Assembly (NCBI GenBank): GCA_030594665.1
Contig: JAUVET010000008.1
Location: 1-14,487 of the forward strand
Origin: Methanosarcinaceae archaeon
GTDB lineage: Archaea > Halobacteriota > Methanosarcinia > Methanosarcinales > Methanosarcinaceae
Reading direction: 5' to 3'
DNA: 14,487 nucleotides
A model generated the notes under the pieces. That model did not search any database. It saw only the letters and a program-made list of their open reading frames with translations, and was not told the DNA's origin. Each line of letters begins with the position of its first letter. Position 1 is the stretch's first letter. The position numbers and the translations under genes are program-made. Shown piece after piece: positions 7,019 to 13,260 of this stretch.

Positions 7019-7696
7019 TTAACCAGAACCCTGCGCAAACTTCACACTCTCAAACTCCCCACCAAAGAACACAAGCACCTCGATCTCCCCGCCTTTTTTG
7101 AATCGCCTCATCTCACGATCATATACCCCCTGAACGTGCCTCAGCCCTTCTTTTTTGAAACGTTCATCAACCGCATTTAAGAATGCGATCTTCTGGTTGA
7201 GATATCCTGCCTCATACTCCTTGATGTCAGCTGCAATTCTCTTGCACTTATCATCATCTATGTCTGTATGATAGTTCCCGTGCTCGTTCAAACCGCCGAT
7301 CTGGCGCCACTCAAGATTGCCATCCTCATCGGCTTCGTAGTGTAACATATATGGGTACAACCTGCAAATGCTCGGGCGAGATGCGTATATCTTGCAGCGA
7401 CCATTTGTAAGGAATATGCATGAACCATCCGGTCTGGTCTTTAACGCATAGCCTGACACATAGAACTTGCCGTTTTGGTCGCAAAACTCATAATATGGTG
7501 CCGGCACGATCACTGATGGGTCTATCTTTTTCAGCCAGGCCGTGTCCTTATCCAGCAGGAACACATGATCATTGAACTCATTCGTGCAGCAGCGCCCGCA
7601 AAGGTCGCATTCGAATCCGACCTCTTTGATGATGTCGATCAATTTTTTATCCGAATAGGCAAGCATGCCCTCAAGTTCATTTTTGGTTTCAACCAA
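7019..7696 (-). CDS. YkgJ-family cysteine-cluster protein
   Basis: A 225-residue protein of the YkgJ (putative zinc/iron-chelating, CxxCxxCC) family. The N-terminal cluster CDLCGRCC gives C30, C33, C36 and C37. A second set, C93 (DGSCIF), C101 (GRCKIY) and C111 (SICRLYPY), completes the usual metal-binding pattern. The C-terminal 75 residues are helical and charged and less recognisable. The cellular role of the family is unknown; metal or iron-sulfur chelation is inferred from the cysteines. The start is uncertain: TTG at 7696, ATG at 7666 (too close to the cysteine cluster but possible), or a non-standard ATT at 7723 preceded by a well-placed GAGGT. No ATG or GTG exists between the upstream in-frame stop and 7666. 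It is transcribed away from the small basic gene at 7932. Confidence 0.82.
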   Translation of the reverse strand: MVETKNELEGMLAYSDKKLIDIIKEVGFECDLCGRCCTNEFNDHVFLLDKDTAWLKKIDPSVIVPAPYYEFCDQNGKFYVSGYALKTRPDGSCIFLTNGRCKIYASRPSICRLYPYMLHYEADEDGNLEWRQIGGLNEHGNYHTDIDDDKCKRIAADIKEYEAGYLNQKIAFLNAVDERFKKEGLRHVQGVYDREMRRFKKGGEIEVLVFFGGEFESVKFAQGSG

Positions 7697-7784
7697 TTGT
7701 GTTTCCAGGGATGATTTAATAATGTTGGATACCTCTTGTGTATTTTGTAGTCATATCATAACTTATACCTGCAATATTCGTATT

Positions 7785-7796
7785 GATTTATATAAG
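7785..7796 (-). promoter_or_regulatory. Probable TATA box for the YkgJ-family gene
   Basis: The minus strand reads CTTATATAAATC here, a close match to archaeal TATA boxes. Transcription would begin near 7760, leaving a leader of about 65 nt to the TTG start. A second weaker candidate (GGTATAAGTT, 7761-7770) would give a shorter leader. The rest of the divergent gap 7697-7931 holds three near-identical hexamers (ATAGTC/GTAGTC) at about 7865-7882 and no other gene. Confidence 0.45.
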
Positions 7797-7931
7797 CGTG
7801 GTTGCAAAATTCCCGCAAGGTTTAATAATAAGCATCACATCTTAGGGTAAACTCAACAGGCAAATATAGTCGTAGTCATAGTCATAACATTTACAAATAA
7901 AATTATTCAAATTATATAATGAGGATTTATA

Positions 7932-8105
7932 ATGGGCAAAACCGGCAGCATTGAATGGGTAAAGATCAAAGGACGAAAAGGCAGAACCATCAAGGTCGAG
8001 AAAAAAGCATCAGAAAAGGCACATTCAGGGCCTATGCAGAGATACACATCTGCCGGTGCAAAAAGACGATTCATGAAACGTTCGGTAAAAGCGATCGTAA
8101 AGTGA
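7932..8105 (+). CDS. Small basic protein, 57 residues, function unknown
   Basis: ATG at 7932 to TGA at 8103-8105 encodes a 57-residue, very basic protein. It starts [20 protein letters not shown] and ends [11 protein letters not shown], with no cysteines or hydrophobic segment. GAGG at 7921-7924 sits at proper spacing before the ATG, and codon use resembles the neighbouring genes. It resembles, from memory, a short family restricted to methanogens catalogued as DUF5350; that name is unverified. Its charge suggests nucleic acid or ribosome binding, but nothing in the sequence shows this. It stands alone: divergent from the YkgJ-like gene and 306 nt ahead of the chaperonin gene, with a T-tract just behind it. 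Confidence 0.75.
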   Translation: MGKTGSIEWVKIKGRKGRTIKVEKKASEKAHSGPMQRYTSAGAKRRFMKRSVKAIVK

Positions 8106-8118
8106 GTTAACACTCACA

Positions 8119-8130
8119 CCCTATTTTTTT
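8119..8130 (+). terminator. T-tract terminator candidate after the small basic gene
   Basis: CCCTATTTTTTT follows the stop codon by about 15 nt. Archaeal RNA polymerase commonly stops at such runs without a hairpin. Confidence 0.4.
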
Positions 8131-8135
8131 GATAG

Positions 8136-8157
8136 TATATAATCGATAGATTATATA
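8136..8157. repeat. Perfect 22-bp inverted repeat
   Basis: TATATAATC, spacer GATA, then GATTATATA: two perfect 9-bp arms. Each arm is itself TATA-like, so it may be a bidirectional TATA element or a repressor site. The left arm lies about 25 nt before the hairpin that begins at 8161. Confidence 0.85.
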
Positions 8158-8160
8158 GTT

Positions 8161-8205
8161 CGAGTTAATCCGACCGGAGGGAGGATTTTCTCGTTCTTTT
8201 TTTAC
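8161..8205 (+). ncRNA. Candidate tiny RNA or hairpin terminator
   Basis: CGAG (8161-8164) pairs with CTCG (8190-8193) and AATCC (8167-8171) with GGATT (8183-8187), separated by a symmetric TT/TT internal loop. The 11-nt loop is purine-rich and, together with the stem, contains GGAGGGAGG. A T-run follows (8194-8202). With the TATA-like arm at 8136-8144, transcription would start at about 8161-8165, which would give a self-contained RNA of roughly 45 nt. It could equally be a backup terminator for the small basic gene. The remainder of 8206-8287 shows no gene. Confidence 0.3.
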
Positions 8206-8287
8206 AACATATAATTTTGAAGTGCAGGACTTGCCAACCACCTTAGATTCGAGTGTATTTATCCACTGTATTTTTTGAACATTAAAC

Positions 8288-8325
8288 GTGCTTGACGCTT
8301 ATTACGCAGCACAATGGTTATATAG
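8288..8325 (+). promoter_or_regulatory. Chaperonin promoter with adjacent dyad
   Basis: TTATATAG (8318-8325) is a good archaeal TATA box and would start transcription near 8348, giving a leader of about 65 nt before the ATG at 8412. Just upstream, GTGCT (8288-8292) and AGCAC (8308-8312) form a 5-bp inverted repeat with a 15-nt spacer, in the position of a regulator site. In the leader, ACCTG (8346-8350) and CAGGT (8364-8368) can pair. Heat regulation is likely for a chaperonin but not shown. Confidence 0.5.
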
Positions 8326-8411
8326 AACTACAAACATTTAAAATGACCTGAGGCCTGAATTTACAGGTTCCCTATAATCTTAATCTATTACTTAATTGGA
8401 GGCTTTAAAAT

Positions 8412-10073
8412 ATGGCAGGACAAATGGCTGGACAGCCAATTTTCATTATGAGAGAAGGAAGTCAGAGAACAAAAGGCAGAGAAGCACAGAGCAACAATAT
8501 CATGGCTGCAAAAGCCGTTGCAGAAGCTGTAAGAACCACACTCGGTCCGAAAGGAATGGACAAGATGCTTGTTGATGGCATGGGAGATGTAGTAATCACC
8601 AATGACGGTGCAACTATTTTGAGAGAAATGGACATCGAACACCCTGCAGCAAAGATGATCGTCGAAGTCGCAAAGACACAGGATAGTGAGGTCGGGGACG
8701 GTACAACAACTGCTGCTGTAGTTGCTGGCGAACTTCTGAAAAAAGCTGAAGAACTTATCGAGCAGGATGTACATCCGACACTTATCGCATCAGGATACAG
8801 AATGGCTACCGAAAAGGCTGCTGAGATCCTGGACGAACTTGCAAAAAGTGTTACAGTTTCTGACAAGGAACTTCTCATCAGCATCGCAGAAACCGCAATG
8901 ACTGGAAAAGGTGCAGAAACATCAAAAGATGTACTTTCCAAAATTGCAGTTTCGGCAGTTACCAGTATTGTAGATAAAGGCGACGGCAACACCGTTGAGA
9001 TGGACAACATCAAAGTCGAGAAAAAGACCGGTGCCCGCATGGAAGAGTCAGAGCTCATTGAGGGCATGATCATCGATAAAGAGCGTGTGCACACAAACAT
9101 GCCAAACAAAGTTGAAAATGCAAAGATCGCACTTCTCAACTCTGCTATCGAACTCAAAGAGACGGAAGTCGATGCTGAGATATCAATTACATCCCCTGAC
9201 CAGTTACAATCATTCCTTGACCAGGAAGAGAAGATGTTAAGAGACCTTGTTGACAAGGTTGTGAACAGCGGTGCAAAAGTTGTATTCTGCCAGAAAGGCA
9301 TTGACGACATGGCACAGCACTTCCTTGCAAAAGCAGGGATCTTTGCGATCAGGCGTGTGAAAAAGAGCGATATGGAGAAACTCGCAAGAGCAACAGGCGC
9401 AAGCCTCATCACAAACTTTGACGAGATCGCAGACAGCGACCTTGGAAATGCAAAACTTGTCGAAGAGCGAAAGGTCGGCGGTGACAATATGACATTCGTC
9501 ACAGGCTGTGACAATCCAAAGGCAGTATCAATCCTTCTTCGCGGAGGTACGGAACATGTACTTGACAATATCGAGAGAGGTCTTGAAGATGCACTGCGTG
9601 TTGTAGGCGTTGCGATCGAAGACGAGAAACTTGTTGCAGGCGGCGGCTCACCGGAAGTTGAAGTTGCACTCAGGCTCCAGGAATTTGCGGCAACACTGAG
9701 CGGCAGGGAACAGCTGGCAGTCAAAGCATTCGCAGAAGCACTTGAAGTCATACCAAGAACACTTGCAGAAAATGCAGGTCTTGACCCGATCGATATGCTT
9801 ATGGAACTTCGCTCACACCACGAAAAAGGCGTAAAGACAGCAGGACTTAATGTCTACACCGGCGAAGTCATTGATATGTGGGAAACTGGAGTTGTAGAGC
9901 CTCTCAGAGTCAAGACACAGGCGATCAACGCGGCAGCCGAATCAGCAGTAATGATCCTCAGGATCGATGATATCATCGCATCCACCAGCGCACCTGCAAT
10001 GCCTCCTGAAGCAATGGGTGGCGGCATGGGCGGTATGGGTGGCATGGGCGGAATGCCCCCTGGAATGATGTGA
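8412..10073 (+). CDS. Thermosome subunit (group II chaperonin)
   Basis: A 553-residue group II chaperonin subunit, full length. These assemble into double-ring cages that fold cytosolic proteins using ATP and a built-in lid. Signatures are [15 protein letters not shown] (41-55), NDGATIL (64-70), the ATP-binding GDGTTT (95-100), [15 protein letters not shown] in the C-terminal equatorial domain, and the flexible Gly-Met-rich tail (about 537-553) that lies inside the ring. Start: the ATG at 8412 is preceded by GGAGG at about 8398-8402. It has its own promoter and a strong hairpin terminator, so it is monocistronic. Archaea often have several paralogues; which one this is cannot be told from the window. 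Confidence 0.97.
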   Translation: MAGQMAGQPIFIMREGSQRTKGREAQSNNIMAAKAVAEAVRTTLGPKGMDKMLVDGMGDVVITNDGATILREMDIEHPAAKMIVEVAKTQDSEVGDGTTTAAVVAGELLKKAEELIEQDVHPTLIASGYRMATEKAAEILDELAKSVTVSDKELLISIAETAMTGKGAETSKDVLSKIAVSAVTSIVDKGDGNTVEMDNIKVEKKTGARMEESELIEGMIIDKERVHTNMPNKVENAKIALLNSAIELKETEVDAEISITSPDQLQSFLDQEEKMLRDLVDKVVNSGAKVVFCQKGIDDMAQHFLAKAGIFAIRRVKKSDMEKLARATGASLITNFDEIADSDLGNAKLVEERKVGGDNMTFVTGCDNPKAVSILLRGGTEHVLDNIERGLEDALRVVGVAIEDEKLVAGGGSPEVEVALRLQEFAATLSGREQLAVKAFAEALEVIPRTLAENAGLDPIDMLMELRSHHEKGVKTAGLNVYTGEVIDMWETGVVEPLRVKTQAINAAAESAVMILRIDDIIASTSAPAMPPEAMGGGMGGMGGMGGMPPGMM

Positions 10074-10099
10074 TCACTGCAAAAAAACAATATCTAACA

Positions 10100-10134
10100 G
10101 GCGCAGTGTTTACTGCGCCCATTTATCTTTTTTG
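10100..10134 (+). terminator. Hairpin terminator of the chaperonin gene
   Basis: GGCGCAGT (10100-10107), loop GTTT, ACTGCGCC (10112-10119): a perfect 8-bp GC-rich stem followed by a T-rich run (ATTTATCTTTTTTG). It starts 26 nt after the stop codon. Confidence 0.85.
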
Positions 10135-10145
10135 TATTTATTTAA

Positions 10146-10217
10146 CTGGTCGATAAAATGTCGATGCACAGCCCAAATTGCCAGACCCTGCGCAGCAACC
10201 ACGCTGCAGGCGGCGGC
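10146..10217 (+). repeat. Left long inverted repeat flanking cdc6
   Basis: Begins CTGGTCGATAAAATGTCGAT and ends GGCGGCGGCT. The reverse complement of 11680-11748 matches it at about 63 positions by hand alignment: the first 21 bases are identical, then AAATTGCCAGACCC, GCAGCAACC and GGCGGCT blocks are shared, with a few substitutions and short indels. The inner side is GC-rich, unlike the surrounding AT-rich DNA. The two copies face each other across the Orc1/Cdc6 gene. The stretch 10218-10307 is AT-rich with no recognisable gene. Confidence 0.95.
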
Positions 10218-10307
10218 TTCCATACATTATAATAAAATAGATGTCGGTCGAATTAATCTGAATTATATAACATAATACTCTCATTTTGTTAAAATCATAT
10301 TAAAGTT

Positions 10308-10322
10308 CTGACAAATTGTCAG
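10308..10322. repeat. Perfect 7-bp dyad downstream of cdc6
   Basis: CTGACAA, one base, TTGTCAG. It lies just past the cdc6 stop codon; a T-run on the minus strand (10324-10335) lies between. It may help end cdc6 transcription or be a protein site. Confidence 0.7.
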
Positions 10323-10336
10323 GATACAAAAAACAA

Positions 10337-11449
10337 TCACTCAATACATTTCAGTATGTCTCGCGGCTCATATCTTGGTTTTATTATACGTGTGCGCCCG
10401 CGCATGCCCTTGCCTGAGAAATTCGCATCAACGAACTGAACCGTGTTAAGTTTGTTCACCATGTCATAAAAACGTGTGTAACCAAGTTTTGTGATCTCAT
10501 GGAATGATTTGTAAAGTTCTCCTGTCCTGACATCCTTACCTTTTGCGATCAAACGAAGCAGCGTTCTCTCATCAGGTGTAAGTGACTGGATACTCCGGCA
10601 AAGGTGCATCAATCTGGAAGCCTCATAAGCCTTCTCAACATCCTCTATGGAGATTGTACGGCTTGCGCGACGCTCGGCATTCAATCCTGAACGCTTCAGC
10701 AGGTTAACACCAACACGCAAGTCCCCTGTACGATCAACATAATCAACAATCCGATCTCGCACTTCATCGGAAACAACATCAGGGAAAAATGCATGTTCGA
10801 TCCTATTTGAGATTATATCTTGCAGTTCACTATAGTCATACCTTGGACAATCGATCTCCTCTGGCAAGAACACTGAACTAACTTTCGGATCGAATTGGTA
10901 AAATTTTCCGGTGTCACTGACAATTGTTATTATCCCGATCTTTGCCCCGGGATACTCCTCGTGTGCACGAAGGAGTGAATATATTACTTCATCTGCATGA
11001 CCTTCATAGAAAAGGTAATTGATATCATCCAATACAACTACCAACACTTTTCCAGACTCAGAAATGTTTTCTGCGACTTTCTCAAAGAGCTTGCGAAACG
11101 AAACACCGGATGATGGGGGTGATACATTGAACAGTTTCTTATATATCCTTGAGATTACGGCAAAGCGTGTCGAATCCATCTGGCAGTTGACCTTCACAAA
11201 GATGATATTGTCAATGTGATCTTCCATCTCCTCGAACACTTTCAAAACAGCAGTGGTCTTTCCAGTACCGGGAGGTCCCGTCAAAAGACAATTGACAGGG
11301 CGCATTCCGCGCATGGCAGGACGCAGGCTGTATTTCAACGTTTGCAGTTGATTATCACGGTGCGCAAAATACTCAGGAAGGTGGTCGAGTTCAACCACTT
11401 CACCGTTTTTAAAAATTGTCTCATCCCAAAGAAGCATATCCTTGTTCAC
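10337..11449 (-). CDS. cdc6: Orc1/Cdc6 replication initiator
   Basis: A 370-residue Orc1/Cdc6-family initiator, which binds origins as an ATPase and recruits the MCM helicase. Walker A GPPGTGKTT is at 58-66 and Walker B VVVLDDIN at 137-144, where the usual DE is DD. The sensor-2 region is TGDLRVGVNLL (241-251; usually GDAR...), and the C-terminal winged helix spans about 290-365. The GTG at 11449 is chosen because AAGGAG (11458-11463) precedes it by 8 nt; the later ATG at 11437 has AAGGA too close to be used. It is convergent with the chaperonin gene and sits alone between two long inverted repeats. Archaeal initiator genes commonly adjoin the origin they serve. The DD and GDLR changes suggest a divergent paralogue, but ATP binding should be intact. 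Confidence 0.95.
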   Translation of the reverse strand: MNKDMLLWDETIFKNGEVVELDHLPEYFAHRDNQLQTLKYSLRPAMRGMRPVNCLLTGPPGTGKTTAVLKVFEEMEDHIDNIIFVKVNCQMDSTRFAVISRIYKKLFNVSPPSSGVSFRKLFEKVAENISESGKVLVVVLDDINYLFYEGHADEVIYSLLRAHEEYPGAKIGIITIVSDTGKFYQFDPKVSSVFLPEEIDCPRYDYSELQDIISNRIEHAFFPDVVSDEVRDRIVDYVDRTGDLRVGVNLLKRSGLNAERRASRTISIEDVEKAYEASRLMHLCRSIQSLTPDERTLLRLIAKGKDVRTGELYKSFHEITKLGYTRFYDMVNKLNTVQFVDANFSGKGMRGRTRIIKPRYEPRDILKCIE

Positions 11450-11679
11450 TTATATATCTCCTTGATGTCACTCAAACTTATATGTTAACTTATGCGTAAA
11501 CATAATAGTCTTTTGCTTTGATGCACCAATTCACAAAGGGTAAATTGGAAATTAGATATTGTACTTGATTGTACCGCATTATTAAGAAATAGTGCCATCC
11601 ACCTATTAATTCAGTAATTAGCTAATTTTCACATCAGTTCTGACTAACTCATGCCCAACGTCACCTTTATATTGGATAC
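11450..11679. other. AT-rich region upstream of cdc6, candidate origin of replication
   Basis: No coding sequence is seen. The stretch is AT-rich and holds several small symmetries: ACTTAT repeated 12 nt apart (about 11474-11491), TATGTT with AACATA nearby, CCAATT/AATTGG arms (11526-11531 and 11543-11548) around CACAAAGGGT, and a perfect 12-bp palindrome AATTAGCTAATT (11616-11627). A TATA-like CATATAAG on the minus strand (about 11477-11484) may drive cdc6. No canonical origin recognition box (TTCCAGTGGAAAC type) was found by eye, so the origin call rests on position, composition and the flanking inverted repeat. The gap 11749-11793 holds nothing clear. Confidence 0.4.
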
Positions 11680-11748
11680 AGCCGCCGCAGGCGGGGTTGC
11701 TGCACGGGTCTGGCAATTTTGGATGTACATCGACATTTTATCGACCAG
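11680..11748 (-). repeat. Right long inverted repeat flanking cdc6
   Basis: Inverted partner of 10146-10217; read on the minus strand it begins CTGGTCGATAAAATGTCGAT at 11748 and ends GGCGGCT at 11680. Differences from the left copy are scattered substitutions, a one-base change after CAGACCC and a 4-base gap near the GC-rich end, so the two have diverged or were only partly conserved. A TATA-like TTTATATT sits next to its inner end (about 11667-11674). Confidence 0.95.
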
Positions 11749-11793
11749 CTAATCAAATACTGAATTTATGTCAATGTGATCCTTACATTAAAG

Positions 11794-13020
11794 TTATTTG
11801 CCTTCAATGATTGCTTTTATTCTCGAACTTACATCGTCCTTGCCAGTGTATTTCATCATCCCTTGCCAGCGTTTTTGCAGTTTGCATAAATGCAAGAACG
11901 GATTATTATCCGGTATTGCATCGGTCTTTGCAATGGTAATATTGTCCAGTGTTGCTTCACTGCTCATACTGTCACCTTCTGCCAGATAATCCTTTGAAAG
12001 CAATTCACATGACATTTTAATCTTCTCTTCAAAGTCATTTTTTAAGAAACAGCCTGGATAGGGGTCAAAGTCCTCAGGCAATATCCTTGTCATGCCTTCT
12101 ATATCTGCCTGATCCCTGATCTTTGCTCTTTCGTAAACAAAACGATAGATATCTTCCCTTAACTGTTTCCATGTAAAGTGGGCCTTGGTTGGCGGTAAAT
12201 GCTTAATTGATAATTTGTTATCCAGATAAAATGTAAATCCGAACATCTTTGCATTCATCAAAAAATCGATATCTTCCCCTCTTGGAACCATCGGATCAAA
12301 AGGTACGACTGTGAACATGTTCCGATGGACTACCATATTCCCACCAAAAACAAAAGGAGTCTCCTTGAGTCGTGGTTCTGTTCCGATCACCAGATCAAAT
12401 GCCTTGTTCATACATTCATTTTTGTCCCAATATTTCATCCATGGCCGGAGTGGTCTATTCGCATGGTAATCCCCATCAGGCTGCAAATAATATCCAGCTA
12501 CTGCATTGACAGTTTTCCCTTCAAATTTCTTACCAATGAAGTCACATGCTTTTGACATGAATTCAGGGTCTTCGAACACCTCGTCATCATCAATGAGCAC
12601 TGCAATGTCCGACCCCATAATATGTGGAATGAACATGCAAAGGTTCCGTATATTTGAATACCCCTCAAGTTTGAGCAAGTCGGCACTATCGTTTTTTCCT
12701 GCACCGATCAACATATCATGTATCAGCTTAAGGTGCGAAGGTCCAAAAAGCAATATTTCCACTCCTGCCATGGGTGCTGCCGATCGAATAATACCGGCAA
12801 CTTTCTTTTCGACATCATCCCCTATGTCCTTTGAAGTCGGTGCTGCAATGATCACCAACCGGAAATCCTTGTCATTCAATATTCCAATGCTCTCTATTGC
12901 CCTATGTAACGTACCTTCCATATCAAGCGGGGTCGGATGATCGTAAACTAGGTCTCCTTCCTTCCAGCCGACACTGCTTTCACGTGTCCAATAGGATGGA
13001 ATTACCATTGTCGTTTTCAA
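11794..13020 (-). CDS. GT-A-type (family 2-like) glycosyltransferase
   Basis: A 408-residue soluble protein with the layout of a GT-A nucleotide-sugar transferase. It opens TTMVIPSYW (3-11), has a Rossmann-like N-terminal half, an acidic metal-binding LIDDDEVF (142-149), FGGNMVVHR (225-233) and the acceptor-side PRGEDIDF (246-253), followed by H274. These are typical of family 2 and mannosylglycerate-synthase-like enzymes. The C-terminal 110 residues are helical. Donor and product cannot be told: surface glycan and compatible-solute synthesis are both possible. TTG at 13020 is taken as start because GGAG (13029-13032) precedes it by 8 nt; the ATG at 13008 has no ribosome site and would cut into the first strand. 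An IS right end lies 59 nt upstream, next to its TATA box. Confidence 0.75.
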   Translation of the reverse strand: MKTTMVIPSYWTRESSVGWKEGDLVYDHPTPLDMEGTLHRAIESIGILNDKDFRLVIIAAPTSKDIGDDVEKKVAGIIRSAAPMAGVEILLFGPSHLKLIHDMLIGAGKNDSADLLKLEGYSNIRNLCMFIPHIMGSDIAVLIDDDEVFEDPEFMSKACDFIGKKFEGKTVNAVAGYYLQPDGDYHANRPLRPWMKYWDKNECMNKAFDLVIGTEPRLKETPFVFGGNMVVHRNMFTVVPFDPMVPRGEDIDFLMNAKMFGFTFYLDNKLSIKHLPPTKAHFTWKQLREDIYRFVYERAKIRDQADIEGMTRILPEDFDPYPGCFLKNDFEEKIKMSCELLSKDYLAEGDSMSSEATLDNITIAKTDAIPDNNPFLHLCKLQKRWQGMMKYTGKDDVSSRIKAIIEGK

Positions 13021-13028
13021 ATTGTAGT

Positions 13029-13072
13029 CTCCATATATTTTGGGTTATTGTATATGTAGCGCTTAATATAAG
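13029..13072 (-). promoter_or_regulatory. Promoter and ribosome site of the glycosyltransferase gene
   Basis: On the minus strand, CTTATATTAA (13063-13072) is a good TATA box, predicting transcription start near 13042 and a leader of about 20 nt. GGAG (minus strand, 13029-13032) is 8 nt before the TTG start. The IS element ends only 6-7 bp upstream of the TATA box, so any original upstream regulator site has been displaced. Confidence 0.55.
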
Positions 13073-13078
13073 TGTTTT

Positions 13079-13260
13079 GTGAACTACCCCTCCCTGCAAT
13101 CTCCGATTGCGAGGAATGGGCTTCTTACGAGTATCCGTATCATATCGAAACAGTTCTTGGAACCATTCCGATCAACAGACCTGTTTTTCGCAGTTTACCA
13201 ACGAATTGTTGATAGCCCGTCCACAGGGCAGCGTGTTTTAAGTACCTCAATAGGATATTG
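13079..13260 (-). ncRNA. Predicted TnpB guide (omega) RNA and right-end hairpin
   Basis: In this family the guide RNA scaffold overlaps the 3' end of tnpB and runs to the right end, its guide being the adjacent host DNA. On the minus strand a stem formed by CCCATTCCTCGCAATC and GATTGCAGGGAGGGG (13087-13120) with a GGA loop is followed by TAGTTCAC at the end. The 5' boundary is a guess, since no promoter or processing site can be identified. The predicted guide would begin AAAACACTTATATTAAGC, the glycosyltransferase promoter. Confidence 0.5.

Noticed and set aside
6984..7022. 12-codon frame starting ATGCGCCACGCT
   Set aside because: Too short, no promoter, and it overlaps the end of the opposite gene.
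8462..9751. Long minus-strand open frame across the chaperonin gene
   Set aside because: It is a serine-rich shadow of the thermosome gene, with no motif and no promoter or ribosome site.
10146..10217. Conserved structured RNA encoded by the cdc6-flanking repeats
   Set aside because: The hairpin possible in the right copy (CCGCC/GGCGG) is not preserved in the left copy, so no compensatory support; kept only as one hypothesis.
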